Shown here: positions 36,097 through 44,290 of the stretch, piece after piece | Numbering within the stretch: position 1 is the stretch's first letter | Layout of the letters: each line of letters opens with the position of its first letter | Source: Chryseobacterium sp. | GTDB lineage: Bacteria > Bacteroidota > Bacteroidia > Flavobacteriales > Weeksellaceae | Reading direction: 5' to 3' | DNA: 64,000 nt | NCBI GenBank assembly: GCA_031286615.1 | Contig: JAITUA010000021.1 | Coordinates: 80,009 to 144,008 of the forward strand | Position numbers and translations under genes: made by a program | The notes under the pieces: generated by a model | The model's database searches: none | Seen by the model: only the letters and a program-made list of their open reading frames with translations | Told to the model about the DNA's origin: nothing

Positions 36097-36248
36097 TTCT
36101 AAAAAAATATCAATTTTCAAATTAGTGCAAAATTGTTGTGAGGTATACTTCTAACCTAGTGAAGTTCTTCAAGTGTGTTAATATTTTAATGGTGGGGGTA
36201 CTAATCCCCAAGTGACATATCTCTTAAACCCGTTGTAATAAAGAAAAA

Positions 36249-36281
36249 TCCCCTAAATTCTATAAGTAGGAAAGTAGGGGA
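36249..36281. terminator. hairpin between convergent genes
   Basis: TCCCCTA and TAGGGGA form a 7-bp stem with a 19-base loop, between the 3' ends of the genes at 36096 (+) and 36327 (-). No strong T-run, so its role as a terminator is uncertain. Confidence 0.35.
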
Positions 36282-36326
36282 ATAAATTGAAGCTTATTTT
36301 AATAGTTTTTTTAGTTGTACCAACCT

Positions 36327-36701
36327 CTATCTTCTAATGCTACCAAATATATTCTCAATCTGCTCTTTGTTCAGATAATTCATGTATTGTCTTAGTTCTG
36401 ACGCTCTTTTATCAGAAGGTAATTGGTTGAGGTAAAATTTAATTTTTGTAAATTCACCTTTTAAGGATTCATAGATGAGGTTTCTTGTATTGTTGCTTAC
36501 TTCATCACTTCCTGTACATAGTAATTTAATAATAGGTTTTAATTTTATAAATCTTTCATCCGGACTAACATAGTTAATACTCTTATGAAGTTGCTTAATA
36601 TCGTCCTCAAAAAGTTCTAAGAGGTTTTCTTTTGCTTTAGTACTTAATTTATTTCGAGAACCAATTTTTCTCCCACTATTTCTTGAATTTTGTTTATCCA
36701 T
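36327..36701 (-). CDS. hypothetical basic protein of the island backbone
   Basis: A 124-residue charged, helical protein. The N-terminus RNSGRKIGSRNKLSTKAKENL resembles the basic start of small mobile-element or terminase-small-subunit-like proteins, but I cannot assign a family. It is transcribed toward the left from next to the iteron-like repeats. Confidence 0.5.
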   Translation of the reverse strand: MDKQNSRNSGRKIGSRNKLSTKAKENLLELFEDDIKQLHKSINYVSPDERFIKLKPIIKLLCTGSDEVSNNTRNLIYESLKGEFTKIKFYLNQLPSDKRASELRQYMNYLNKEQIENIFGSIRR

Positions 36702-36812
36702 TTAAATATGTATTTGTTGTTTTTATAAAACATCTGCATTGCTTTTTGAAAAAAAGCGTTGCTTCTATTTTTGTTTCTATATTTTTTATTAAAGATTTTA
36801 TATATGTCCACC

Positions 36813-36914
36813 TTTTACTCAATATTGATGTAATTTTTACTCAAAATGAATGTAATCTTTACCCAATATAATCCATCTTTTACCCAATTTTTTTACAATC
36901 CATGTTTTACTCAC
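36813..36914. repeat. five iteron-like direct repeats (TTTTACYCAA)
   Basis: Copies at 36813-36822, 36835-36844, 36857-36866 (CTTTACCCAA), 36878-36887 and 36905-36914 (ending CAC) have start-to-start spacings of 22, 22, 21 and 27 bases, about two helical turns. The last copy overlaps the 3' end of the winged-helix Rep-like gene. Such arrays are typical binding sites of plasmid Rep proteins. Confidence 0.6.
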
Positions 36915-37518
36915 TTCCAATTTTGTATTGCGTTTTTAATTTTTCAAATTCTTCATATATGACCGGGGATATTTTATATTGAGTTCCACTTTGTTTTATT
37001 ATAAAATCTCTATCAATTAAGTCCTTCTTATGTTTAGATAGCATAGACTTTTTTAAATCTAAGTAGTAGCAAAAAGTTTCCTCATTAAAGAATCCATTGT
37101 TATTTTTACTTTTACGGAATAGAGAATACGTTAGATATAATAATAGGTATTTTTTTAATCTGATTTTGTATGCTAGCATAAATTCAAAATAAACAATTAG
37201 AAAATATCCACTTGAAGTAAACTTACTCACTGTATCTGCATTAAGTCTAAATATGCCTTTTTCGTATTCAATAATATGATTTTGTTCTAGAAGGACTTTT
37301 AGTTTTCTATGTAAAGTTTTCCGTGTGATCGTAGAATATAATTTCTGTTCTATTTTAGAGATATTTATTTTTCCAATTTCATTCCCTTTTGAGACTTTCA
37401 TTAAGTAGTCCAATAAAATATATGATTCAAAATCTGCTAATTCCAGTTCTTTTATCACATCATAATAGATAATAATAAATGGGAATTGCAGGTGTTTTTT
37501 ATTATCTTTGTACTGCAT
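36907..37518 (-). CDS. putative replication-initiator-like winged-helix protein
   Basis: A 203-residue protein. Residues about 25-95 (LADFESYILLDYLMKVSKG ... TITRKTLHRKLKVLLEQNHIIEYEKGIFRLN) and about 120-195 (LLLYLTYSLFRKSKNN ... MLSKHKKDLIDRDFIIKQSGTQYKI) look like two winged-helix units in tandem, the layout of many plasmid Rep and DnaD-like proteins. The iteron-like repeats directly beyond its stop support a replication role. No catalytic motif is visible, as expected for such initiators. The assignment remains tentative. Confidence 0.45.
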   Translation of the reverse strand: MQYKDNKKHLQFPFIIIYYDVIKELELADFESYILLDYLMKVSKGNEIGKINISKIEQKLYSTITRKTLHRKLKVLLEQNHIIEYEKGIFRLNADTVSKFTSSGYFLIVYFEFMLAYKIRLKKYLLLYLTYSLFRKSKNNNGFFNEETFCYYLDLKKSMLSKHKKDLIDRDFIIKQSGTQYKISPVIYEEFEKLKTQYKIGSE

Positions 37519-37573
37519 AATTCATTTTGAAAAGACCTCCTCAAATTCCCTAAAAGAGGAAGTCTTTTTATTA

Positions 37574-37969
37574 TTAATTGTTGTTAAAAAGATGTTTTTT
37601 CAATACATCTGTACTAAATTTTGATTTGTTTTTTGGATTGCGATCTGGAAAATAAAAGAAATGTAAAATTTGAGTATTATGATGGTAGTAGACAATGATG
37701 AAATCTTTTTTCCCTTTTCCGTTAAGGTTGTTTCCAATATAAAGATTAAAGTCAATACGTATTAAACCAGTATGAAGAATTTTCTTCCTTTGTCTATCAA
37801 AGCTCATTAATACATCCGTAACGCCAGCATCTATAAGGCGCTGGTCTTTTGGAGGCTCGAATTTTAAAAAGTCAAATATATAGGGTTCATGATTTTGAAT
37901 TTTATCAAAAACACCCTTTCTTCCAGATTTAATATACTGGAAGTGTTGAAACTTAATCCCATTTGCCAT
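37574..37969 (-). CDS. hypothetical island protein
   Basis: A 131-residue protein from the ATG at 37969 (MANGIKFQHFQYIKSGRKGVFDK); a longer open frame upstream overlaps the HTH gene and is not needed. It contains a beta-rich RIDFNLYIGNNLNGKGKKDFIIVYYHHN stretch and ends KKHLFNNN. No family recognised. It lies four bases after the excisionase-like gene, so it is likely co-transcribed with it. Confidence 0.55.
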   Translation of the reverse strand: MANGIKFQHFQYIKSGRKGVFDKIQNHEPYIFDFLKFEPPKDQRLIDAGVTDVLMSFDRQRKKILHTGLIRIDFNLYIGNNLNGKGKKDFIIVYYHHNTQILHFFYFPDRNPKNKSKFSTDVLKKHLFNNN

Positions 37970-37973
37970 AATA

Positions 37974-38291
37974 CTAAATTTTAGGATTAGGATTTTGTTT
38001 CTGTAACGCTCTTTCAACATCTTCAACCGAATAAAGAACGCGTTTACCTACTTTTCGAGGTACTAAGATTCCTGATTTTTGCCAATTAGATAAACTTACA
38101 AGCGAAACTTTTAAAAGTTTACTAGTTTCTTTTCTTGTAAGAAATTGGTCTTTAATAATATTCCCTGTCTGTTCGGCAGTAGTTTCATTTGAAGAATTAA
38201 ATTGATTTTCTTCAAAAAACTCCTGCATTGTTTCTCTAATAACCGACTTAAGTAAATGTTTACCTTCATCGGACAGATAAAAAGAAAACAT
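37974..38291 (-). CDS. excisionase-like HTH protein (HTH_17)
   Basis: A 105-residue protein whose C-terminal half, from residue 51, is LTRKETSKLLKVSLVSLSNW then GILVPRKVGKRVLYSVEDVERAL, the MerR-like/HTH_17 DNA-binding domain of excisionases. The N-terminal half is acidic and helical. Located beside the integrase gene, it probably controls direction of recombination or transcription of island genes. Confidence 0.85.
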   Translation of the reverse strand: MFSFYLSDEGKHLLKSVIRETMQEFFEENQFNSSNETTAEQTGNIIKDQFLTRKETSKLLKVSLVSLSNWQKSGILVPRKVGKRVLYSVEDVERALQKQNPNPKI

Positions 38292-38446
38292 ATCTTTTTA
38301 TCTTTTGAATTTTAGAAGTTTCATTCTGTAATATTAAGCATAAAAAATATAATTGGCAAATAATACTTTTATTTAAATTGTTGATAATTAATTTGTTGGG
38401 TGGGGATAAGTGCTTTTTAATGCCTAAAATAAAAGATTTTATTATT

Positions 38447-39745
38447 TTAAATTTTTTTCAAAATATGTTTTTCATTTTTTAGTTCATCTTGTTGCTCCCA
38501 GTATTTGGCTACTTGTTCAATATGCTCTTTTTGTGTGGTTTTAATATACTTCATAAACTGAGAGTGGCTTTTATGCCCTGTAATAGCCATAATAGTATTG
38601 TCTGGTAAATTTCCATAGTGATTTGTTGCAAAGCTTCTCCTAGCTGTATGGCTTGAAATTAATTTGAATTTTGGATAATAACCTTTTTCTTTTCTGTTTG
38701 TGTCAGGATTTTTAATATTCCCAAGTGTCATTTCGTCAATTCCGGCTTCTTTACAGACTTCTTTAATATATTCATTGAACTTTTGTTCTGAAATAATATG
38801 TGGGAGTTGATTGTTTCTTTTTGTCAATATTTTCCTTACTTGTTGATGAATAGGTATTTCTATGATTGCCCCTGTTTTTTGAGTCTCTGAAATAACAATA
38901 GAATTTTTGTTAAACAAGAAACTATTAATTCTTTTTAAATCGGAAATTCTTAAACCAGTCCAAACACCAATAATAAATAAATCTCTAACATTATCTAATC
39001 TTTCATTTTGTGAGAAATCTAAATTATAGATGAGGTCAATTTCTGAAACGCTTAAATAAGTATCTATTGGTTCATCTCTTCTAAATGTAAACTTTTTACT
39101 TTCTACTTCATGGTTTATTTCTAAGCCTTGCTCTTTTGCTTCTTTTACAAAACCTTTAATTGTGGAGATATTCTTTTCGATTAGAGTATTAGAATATTTT
39201 TTATCAGTTTTTAAATAAGATGTAAATTGTCTGTGGAAATCAAGGTTTATATCTGTGATTTTTAGACGTACTTTCCTAATCTGCTCAAAATCTTCTATCT
39301 GATTTTTAATTGTTCTATATTTTTGTATTGTTCTAGGGGATATAACCTTTCCGGTAATTGTATTTACTCTTGTTTCTGATTCTTTGGCAAAATTTTCTAT
39401 AAACGGAGCAAAGAAAATTTTATAATCTTCTATGCCTTCCGGTCTTTTATAGAAATCATTCACAACTTTTGATAGCCATTTAGAGTTAATTATATCACCT
39501 TTGCTATAATCAATATTAAATTTCCGAATGATTTCATTCTTTAAATTTTCTATAAGAGGGTTGAATTCATTTTTAATTCGGATGTCGGTATTGGGCTTAA
39601 ACTTTTGCATTTTCTCACTCCAATCGTTAGGATTAATTAAGATGTGAGATTGTGCATTACAATCAATGTTTCTTCCATGATAAAAACGGATATTTAAACT
39701 TGATGGATTACCTTTTTTAATACAAGAAAATTTAATGCTTGCCAT
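38447..39745 (-). CDS. tyrosine recombinase (site-specific integrase)
   Basis: A 432-residue integrase with the Bacteroidota arm-type N-terminus (about 1-100), a SAM-like core-binding domain (about 105-215) and a catalytic domain. The residues R266 (TGLRISD), K290, H366-x-x-R369 (SSHTARRSFA), H391 (TGHKSHSQ) and Y400 (MKYIKT) form the complete active set. It recombines the tRNA-Met 3' end with the element's site. Its 5' end is 178 bases inside the right repeat. Confidence 0.95.
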   Translation of the reverse strand: MASIKFSCIKKGNPSSLNIRFYHGRNIDCNAQSHILINPNDWSEKMQKFKPNTDIRIKNEFNPLIENLKNEIIRKFNIDYSKGDIINSKWLSKVVNDFYKRPEGIEDYKIFFAPFIENFAKESETRVNTITGKVISPRTIQKYRTIKNQIEDFEQIRKVRLKITDINLDFHRQFTSYLKTDKKYSNTLIEKNISTIKGFVKEAKEQGLEINHEVESKKFTFRRDEPIDTYLSVSEIDLIYNLDFSQNERLDNVRDLFIIGVWTGLRISDLKRINSFLFNKNSIVISETQKTGAIIEIPIHQQVRKILTKRNNQLPHIISEQKFNEYIKEVCKEAGIDEMTLGNIKNPDTNRKEKGYYPKFKLISSHTARRSFATNHYGNLPDNTIMAITGHKSHSQFMKYIKTTQKEHIEQVAKYWEQQDELKNEKHILKKI

Positions 39746-39922
39746 TATATATTGATTAGAAGGTAAATTTAATAAAATCCCGATATAATCCCAACAATTT
39801 GCTTTATTTTATTGTTTTTAGGTTTGTCAATTTGTATCATTTAACACTATAAATGCTTATTAATAGAGTTTTTAAGATATTGTTTAGAAAATTAAAGAAA
39901 AACTTGCTAAAGATAATTTTAG

Positions 39923-39939
39923 TCCCGTCTTCGCTACAA
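39923..39939 (+). repeat. attachment site, right junction
   Basis: An exact copy of 22633-22649 (TCCCGTCTTCGCTACAA). The preceding bases do not continue the tRNA sequence, as expected for the far end of a tRNA-integrated element. Confidence 0.88.
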
Positions 39940-39940
39940 A

Positions 39941-39980
39941 AAAACCGCAATCATTGATTAATGATTGCGGTTTTTATTTT
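39941..39980 (+). terminator. hairpin terminator just outside the island
   Basis: AAAACCGCAATCAT at 39941-39954 pairs with ATGATTGCGGTTTT at 39961-39974, then a T-rich tail. It may be the original terminator of the tRNA transcript, now separated from it by the island. Confidence 0.8.
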
Positions 39981-40254
39981 TAAGAATAACTGAAAATTTA
40001 TCTTATTATTACTTACCAATTTTTTCATTTCTAAAAATTATCGTCTTTCAATAGAAAATTAAGGGAACTTCTCAGTTTTTGCGCTGTATCGAAATATTTT
40101 TAATACGGAAGGTCATTGTTTCCCTTGTATTCGCTTTCTTACAGGCTTTTTTGATCGATCTGTTTATTTATGACCTTAGGGACTTTTCTGGCAGGATAAG
40201 GGCTGTAATTAATAAACTTTGCGTTAAGTGTGACCTATCAAAATACATTATAAA
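39981..40254. other. no gene seen
   Basis: A short open frame from a TTG at 40079 has no recognisable product and runs into the terminator and the 3' end of the HlyD gene on the other strand. I see nothing else here. Confidence 0.6.
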
Positions 40255-40285
40255 AAAGCCGTTATACAATCTGTACAACGGCTTT
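40255..40285 (-). terminator. terminator of the peptide-export cassette
   Basis: AAAGCCGTT at 40255-40263 pairs with AACGGCTTT at 40277-40285, extended by TACA/TGTA. On the minus strand it follows the HlyD-type gene and has a T-run. Confidence 0.85.
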
Positions 40286-40307
40286 ATTTTTTTATCTAAA
40301 CTCTTTA

Positions 40308-41606
40308 TCAAACCTGATATCCGAGAAGCTTTCTGATTTGATAGAAGAATCTTTCAATCAATCGAAGATCTTGTGTTACGATCTCTGCGCTGCCTCTTAG
40401 TTCTTTATCGAATGTAAGCGTTTTGTTGTAGCTGGTTTTTAACCCTTTTGGCAAAATAACATCTACGTAATAATTTCCTTTATCATCAGGAATAAGAGAA
40501 ATATTCTGTACTTTTCCTTCGATGATACCGTATTCCTGGAATCGGTAGTTGTCAAGTTTTATCAATACTTTTTCGCCCGGAATTATTTTTCCTGAGTTGG
40601 TTGTGGGAACAGACATTCTGCCTACCAGCTGCTCTTTATTTTTAGGAAGAATAGAAACGATAGGTTCGCTCACCTTTACAAACTGATTTTCGCCAAAAAA
40701 CTGCTGGAAACTGGCAATACCATCCGTAGATGATATGACAAGGTAATTCAGTTCCCATTGCTTTAAAGATTTTCTCAGTTGCTCAAGAAGCTGTAAAGTT
40801 TGTGAAGAATATGTAATTCTGTCTTTTTCTGTGTTAATAGCAGTTCCGCTCTTAGTTTTGTTAAGATTGGAAATACCCTCATCCATTTGTGAAATGGAAA
40901 TTTTTAGATTTTCAAGATTCTGCTGGGCCTGAAGATATTTGATCTTTTCATTTTCAAGTTCCATAGCCGAAATAACTCCCTGATTGAAAAGTTCCTGAGA
41001 TCTGTTGAAGTTTTTCTTGGTCAGATCATACTTTATAGATTCCAGACTTTTCTGTTGTTTTAAGGTAGCTATTCTTACGCGGTATTCGGAAATACTCTGA
41101 TTGGCTGCCAGGTTTTCCGGAGCATACGGCTGTAATCTTGTAAAAAGGGCTTCATCCTGAAATGCTTTTGCAAAACTGTTGTATTCGCCCTGTAATTCCC
41201 CCAATTTGAACCTGGAAGCCTGGGCAAGAGGGAAGTTATATAAATTATCAGGAGTAATAGAGTCTATTAGTTTTTTAAGTTCTAAAATGTCCTTATAATT
41301 GGCTGCTGACTGCATTACCATCAGAACATCATTCTTTTTAACTTCCTGATGGTCTTTTATGAATATTTTTTCAATTTTGGAACTTGTCCTTGCTTCAATC
41401 TTCTCCGGAGGATTCTGTGAGGTTACAATAATAGGTGCCGGTACAAATTCCGGATATTTTATAATGTAGCTCATTACGAGAATCAGGAGGAGAATAATAA
41501 ATATAACGGTATTTCCCCAGCGTATCATCCAATGAGGAGGCTGGGTAAGAATATCCTGTACGCTTTCTGAGCGAAGTTCAATATTGTCTAAAACGTCTTC
41601 TTTCAT
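40308..41606 (-). CDS. HlyD-family membrane fusion protein of the peptide exporter
   Basis: A 432-residue adaptor with one membrane helix (about 32-50), a biotinyl-lipoyl-like segment (VPAPIIVTSQNPPEKIEARTS), a long coiled-coil hairpin (about 130-270) with Gln/Leu/Lys heptads, and a C-terminal beta-barrel (FFGENQFVKVSEPIVSILP, GKIIPGEKVLIKL). It would connect the C39-type ABC transporter to the outer membrane or periplasm. It is 45 bases downstream of the Cys-rich peptide gene on the same strand. Confidence 0.9.
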   Translation of the reverse strand: MKEDVLDNIELRSESVQDILTQPPHWMIRWGNTVIFIILLLILVMSYIIKYPEFVPAPIIVTSQNPPEKIEARTSSKIEKIFIKDHQEVKKNDVLMVMQSAANYKDILELKKLIDSITPDNLYNFPLAQASRFKLGELQGEYNSFAKAFQDEALFTRLQPYAPENLAANQSISEYRVRIATLKQQKSLESIKYDLTKKNFNRSQELFNQGVISAMELENEKIKYLQAQQNLENLKISISQMDEGISNLNKTKSGTAINTEKDRITYSSQTLQLLEQLRKSLKQWELNYLVISSTDGIASFQQFFGENQFVKVSEPIVSILPKNKEQLVGRMSVPTTNSGKIIPGEKVLIKLDNYRFQEYGIIEGKVQNISLIPDDKGNYYVDVILPKGLKTSYNKTLTFDKELRGSAEIVTQDLRLIERFFYQIRKLLGYQV

Positions 41607-41651
41607 TTTTCTAAGATAAAATTTCCCCCAATATTTCAGGGGGAATATAAT

Positions 41652-41846
41652 TTAACCAAATGGGCAATTCCCGTCGTACCACGATGGTGGTGAAGTATCT
41701 GCATCCGGTGGACATGCAATATGGTGGAGACGGCATGGCATCCAGCTGCCAAGACACCAAGAACCACAACAATTGTTGTCCGGAATAACTACACCTCCGC
41801 TGACAAATGCCAGATCTTTTCTCGAAAGTTTTTTTAGATTTTTCAT
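41652..41846 (-). CDS. double-glycine-leader peptide, six cysteines (bacteriocin-like)
   Basis: A 64-residue precursor. The leader MKNLKKLSRKDLAFVSGG (1-18) fits the double-Gly leaders of Bacteroidota bacteriocin-like peptides and would be cleaved after G18 by the C39 peptidase encoded next. The predicted core (19-64) has six cysteines at 26, 27, 31, 38, 45 and 61 and is rich in Trp, Pro and His. The neighbouring VKOR-thioredoxin gene suggests three disulfides. Antimicrobial activity is an inference. No obvious immunity gene lies within the cassette. Confidence 0.85.
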   Translation of the reverse strand: MKNLKKLSRKDLAFVSGGVVIPDNNCCGSWCLGSWMPCRLHHIACPPDADTSPPSWYDGNCPFG

Positions 41847-41906
41847 GATTAAAATTAGTTTTTGTTTTTCCTACTCTATAAGCTTTTCGGTTCCGCTATA
41901 TGTTTG

Positions 41907-44102
41907 CTAGCTTCCTAACTCAAGCTGGTTTCTTACAAGTCTGTAATATTCTCCTCTTAAATCTACAAGGTCTGCATGACTGCCTTCTTCTACAACTTTC
42001 CCCTGATCCAGTACGATGATTTTATCCGCATGTCTTACCGTGGAAAGTCTGTGGGCAATAACTACCGCTGTTTTTCCTTTGAAGAATTGTTCAAGGTTTT
42101 CCATGATCACTTTCTCATTATTGGCATCCAGTGCTGATGTAGCTTCATCAAACAAAATATATTCAGGAGATTTGTAAACGGCTCTTGCAATGAAGAGTCT
42201 CTGTTTCTGGCCACCGCTGACCCCAACACCTTCATTCCCGATCTTCGTATTATAACTTAACGGAAGACTTTCAATAAATTCTTTAATGTTGGCTATTTCT
42301 ACAGCACGTCTCAGTTTTTGTTTGTCAATATGATCTTCACCTACAGCAATGTTATTGGCAATAGTATCGTTGAATACATAACCTTCCTGCATTACTACAC
42401 CGCAATGATCTCTCCAGTATCTTGGTGAAATATTCTTCATATTGGTGCTTCCGATTCTGATCTCACCCTGATCAGGGTCATAAAACTTCATTAATAGTTT
42501 CAGCAGGGTTGTTTTTCCACTTCCGCTGGCTCCCACAATAGCTGTAGTCTGCTGATAAGGAATCGTAAGGCTTAAGTTTTCAAAAACCGGAACATCGGAA
42601 CCAATATAACGGAATGACATATCTTTGATCTCGATATCTTTCTTTGGAACATCTGTGACGTACTGCTCATTTTTATCTTCCTCATCATCTTTATCATGAA
42701 TTTCGCCTAACCTTTCAAGGGAAATCTTAGCATCCTGAGTCTGCTTGATAAAGTCGATAAGCTGAAGAAGAGGGCTGTTCAGCTGTCCAATAATGTATTG
42801 TACAGAAAGCATCATCCCTAAAGTAAGGTTACCACTTAAAACCAGTTTTGCAGAAAGGAAACTTACCAGAATATCTTTCATCTGGTTGATAAAGTTACCT
42901 CCTACAGACTGCCATTGTTCTAATGACAGAGATTTTATTCTGATCTTAAACAATTTTACCTGAAGAAATTCCCAGTCCCATCGTTTTTGTTTTTCAGCAT
43001 TATGCATTTTAATCTCCTGCATACCGTTGATAAGCTCAATCACTTTACTTTGTTCCTGAGAAACCTGAGAAAACCTTTTATAATCAAGTTCTTTTCTTTT
43101 TTTCAGGAAGAAACTGATCCATCCAATATACAATACCGCCCCAACAAGGTAAACAATAAATAATCTGTAATCATAAAACAGCAAAACAATACTGAAGATG
43201 ATAAGATTCACCAGTGAGAACAGAGTGTTTAACGATGAACTTGTAAGCAGCTGCTCGATTCTATGGTGGTCATTTATTCTCTGCATGATATCTCCGGTCA
43301 TTCTCGTATCAAAGAAACTTATCGGAAGCCTCATAAGTTTGATAAAGAAATCGGAGATGATGGAAATATTGATCCTTGCTGATAGGTGGAGAAGAATCCA
43401 GCTTCGTATAGTTTCAATTCCCATTCTTCCCAGGAATAACATAATCTGCGCAAGTAAAACCACATAGATAAAATTAATATCCTGATTCTGGATCCCGACG
43501 TCTACAATACTTTGGGTAAGAAACGGGAATATCAGGGATAGTAAACTTCCTCCCAGAAGCCCTATAGCCAACTGGATCACAAGTGTTTTATACTTAAGCA
43601 GATATTTGGAAAGGAATGTAAAGCTGGCTTTGCTTTCTTCAGCATCAAATTCAGTTTGGAAAAAAGCCGGGGTTGTTTCAAGAATCAGGACAATTCCTTC
43701 TTCTGTATTTTCGTTTGCATTTTCTCCAATCCAGGATTTGATAAACTCTTCTCTTGTATAAGTAATCAGTCCATAACTGGGATCCGAAATATATACTTTA
43801 TTATTTTTATCAATTTTGTATACAACAACAAAATGGTTTTTATTCCAGTGTGCTACGCAAGGAAAAGGAACCTCTTCTGTGAGGGTATTGAAATCAATCT
43901 GGACACCCATCGACCGGAATCCGAGATTTTCTGCTGCATCACTTAGTCCAAGAAGGCTGCTTCCTTCACGTGTTGTTTCGGAAAGATTACGAATCTGCTG
44001 CAGGGATATACTTTTACCATAATACTTACTTACGATCCTGAGACATGTAGGGCCGCAGTCTTTGGTATCCGGTTGCTTATAAAAAGGAAACTTTTTTTTC
44101 AA
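41907..44102 (-). CDS. C39-peptidase-containing ABC transporter (peptide processing and export)
   Basis: A 731-residue PCAT-type exporter. The N-terminal C39 peptidase has C16 (DTKDCGPTCL), H90 (NKNHFVVVY) and D107 (ISDPSYG). A six-helix membrane domain spans about 160-430. The ATPase has Walker A GASGSGKTTL, signature VSGGQKQR, Walker B YILFDEATSALD and the H-loop IAHRLS. It should cut the peptide leader after the double glycine and export the core. It lies 60 bases upstream of the peptide gene, in the same direction. Confidence 0.95.
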   Translation of the reverse strand: MKKKFPFYKQPDTKDCGPTCLRIVSKYYGKSISLQQIRNLSETTREGSSLLGLSDAAENLGFRSMGVQIDFNTLTEEVPFPCVAHWNKNHFVVVYKIDKNNKVYISDPSYGLITYTREEFIKSWIGENANENTEEGIVLILETTPAFFQTEFDAEESKASFTFLSKYLLKYKTLVIQLAIGLLGGSLLSLIFPFLTQSIVDVGIQNQDINFIYVVLLAQIMLFLGRMGIETIRSWILLHLSARINISIISDFFIKLMRLPISFFDTRMTGDIMQRINDHHRIEQLLTSSSLNTLFSLVNLIIFSIVLLFYDYRLFIVYLVGAVLYIGWISFFLKKRKELDYKRFSQVSQEQSKVIELINGMQEIKMHNAEKQKRWDWEFLQVKLFKIRIKSLSLEQWQSVGGNFINQMKDILVSFLSAKLVLSGNLTLGMMLSVQYIIGQLNSPLLQLIDFIKQTQDAKISLERLGEIHDKDDEEDKNEQYVTDVPKKDIEIKDMSFRYIGSDVPVFENLSLTIPYQQTTAIVGASGSGKTTLLKLLMKFYDPDQGEIRIGSTNMKNISPRYWRDHCGVVMQEGYVFNDTIANNIAVGEDHIDKQKLRRAVEIANIKEFIESLPLSYNTKIGNEGVGVSGGQKQRLFIARAVYKSPEYILFDEATSALDANNEKVIMENLEQFFKGKTAVVIAHRLSTVRHADKIIVLDQGKVVEEGSHADLVDLRGEYYRLVRNQLELGS

Positions 44103-44118
44103 AACTACTACTCATTAT

Positions 44119-44250
44119 AAAATGCCGTCAGCGGGTGACGACATTTTCTTTAATTCAATTATATTTCAATGAAATGGTAAACTGCAAATAGTCCCATTCG
44201 TTACTGTTTTTCTGCTCTTTTACATCTTCTCAGATGTTGTTTTTGTTTTT
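44119..44250. other. gap within the cassette: two hairpins, no gene
   Basis: The 188-base gap between the VKOR and transporter genes holds a GC-rich imperfect stem at 44119-44147 (AAAATGCCGTC with GACGACATTTT) and a second hairpin ACATCT/AGATGT at 44222-44237 with a T-run on the plus strand. They may separate expression of the two genes. A nine-codon ATG frame on the minus strand overlapping the first stem is too short to call. Confidence 0.4.
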
Positions 44251-44290
44251 CCTAAGATAGTGAAATTTTCAAATGAATGATATTTATTTA

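Larger units (their letters stand above)
22633..39939. mobile_element. tRNA-integrated genomic island carrying phage-defence genes (about 17.3 kb)
   Basis: The element is bounded by 17-bp direct repeats, the left one being the tRNA-Met 3' end, and a tyrosine recombinase gene lies 178 bases inside the right end. An excisionase-like HTH gene, a winged-helix Rep-like gene and iteron-like repeats lie next to the integrase. Cargo includes a KAP NTPase, a sce7726/beta-family pair, and gajA-gajB with Shedu-like and HEPN-like genes. By eye the interior is clearly more AT-rich than the flanks. I see no conjugation (tra) genes or relaxase, so transfer would need a helper. Confidence 0.9.

Noticed and set aside
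36813-36914. Repeat array considered as a CRISPR
   Set aside because: Units are only about 10 bases with 11-17 base gaps, there are no cas genes, and the gaps are not spacer-sized. Iterons fit better.
40079-40336. 85-codon open frame on the plus strand
   Set aside because: TTG start, no recognisable product, runs through a terminator hairpin and the 3' end of the HlyD gene on the other strand.
44103-44290. A second small exported peptide gene between the VKOR and transporter genes
   Set aside because: The only ATG frames are 9-13 codons, without a double-Gly leader.
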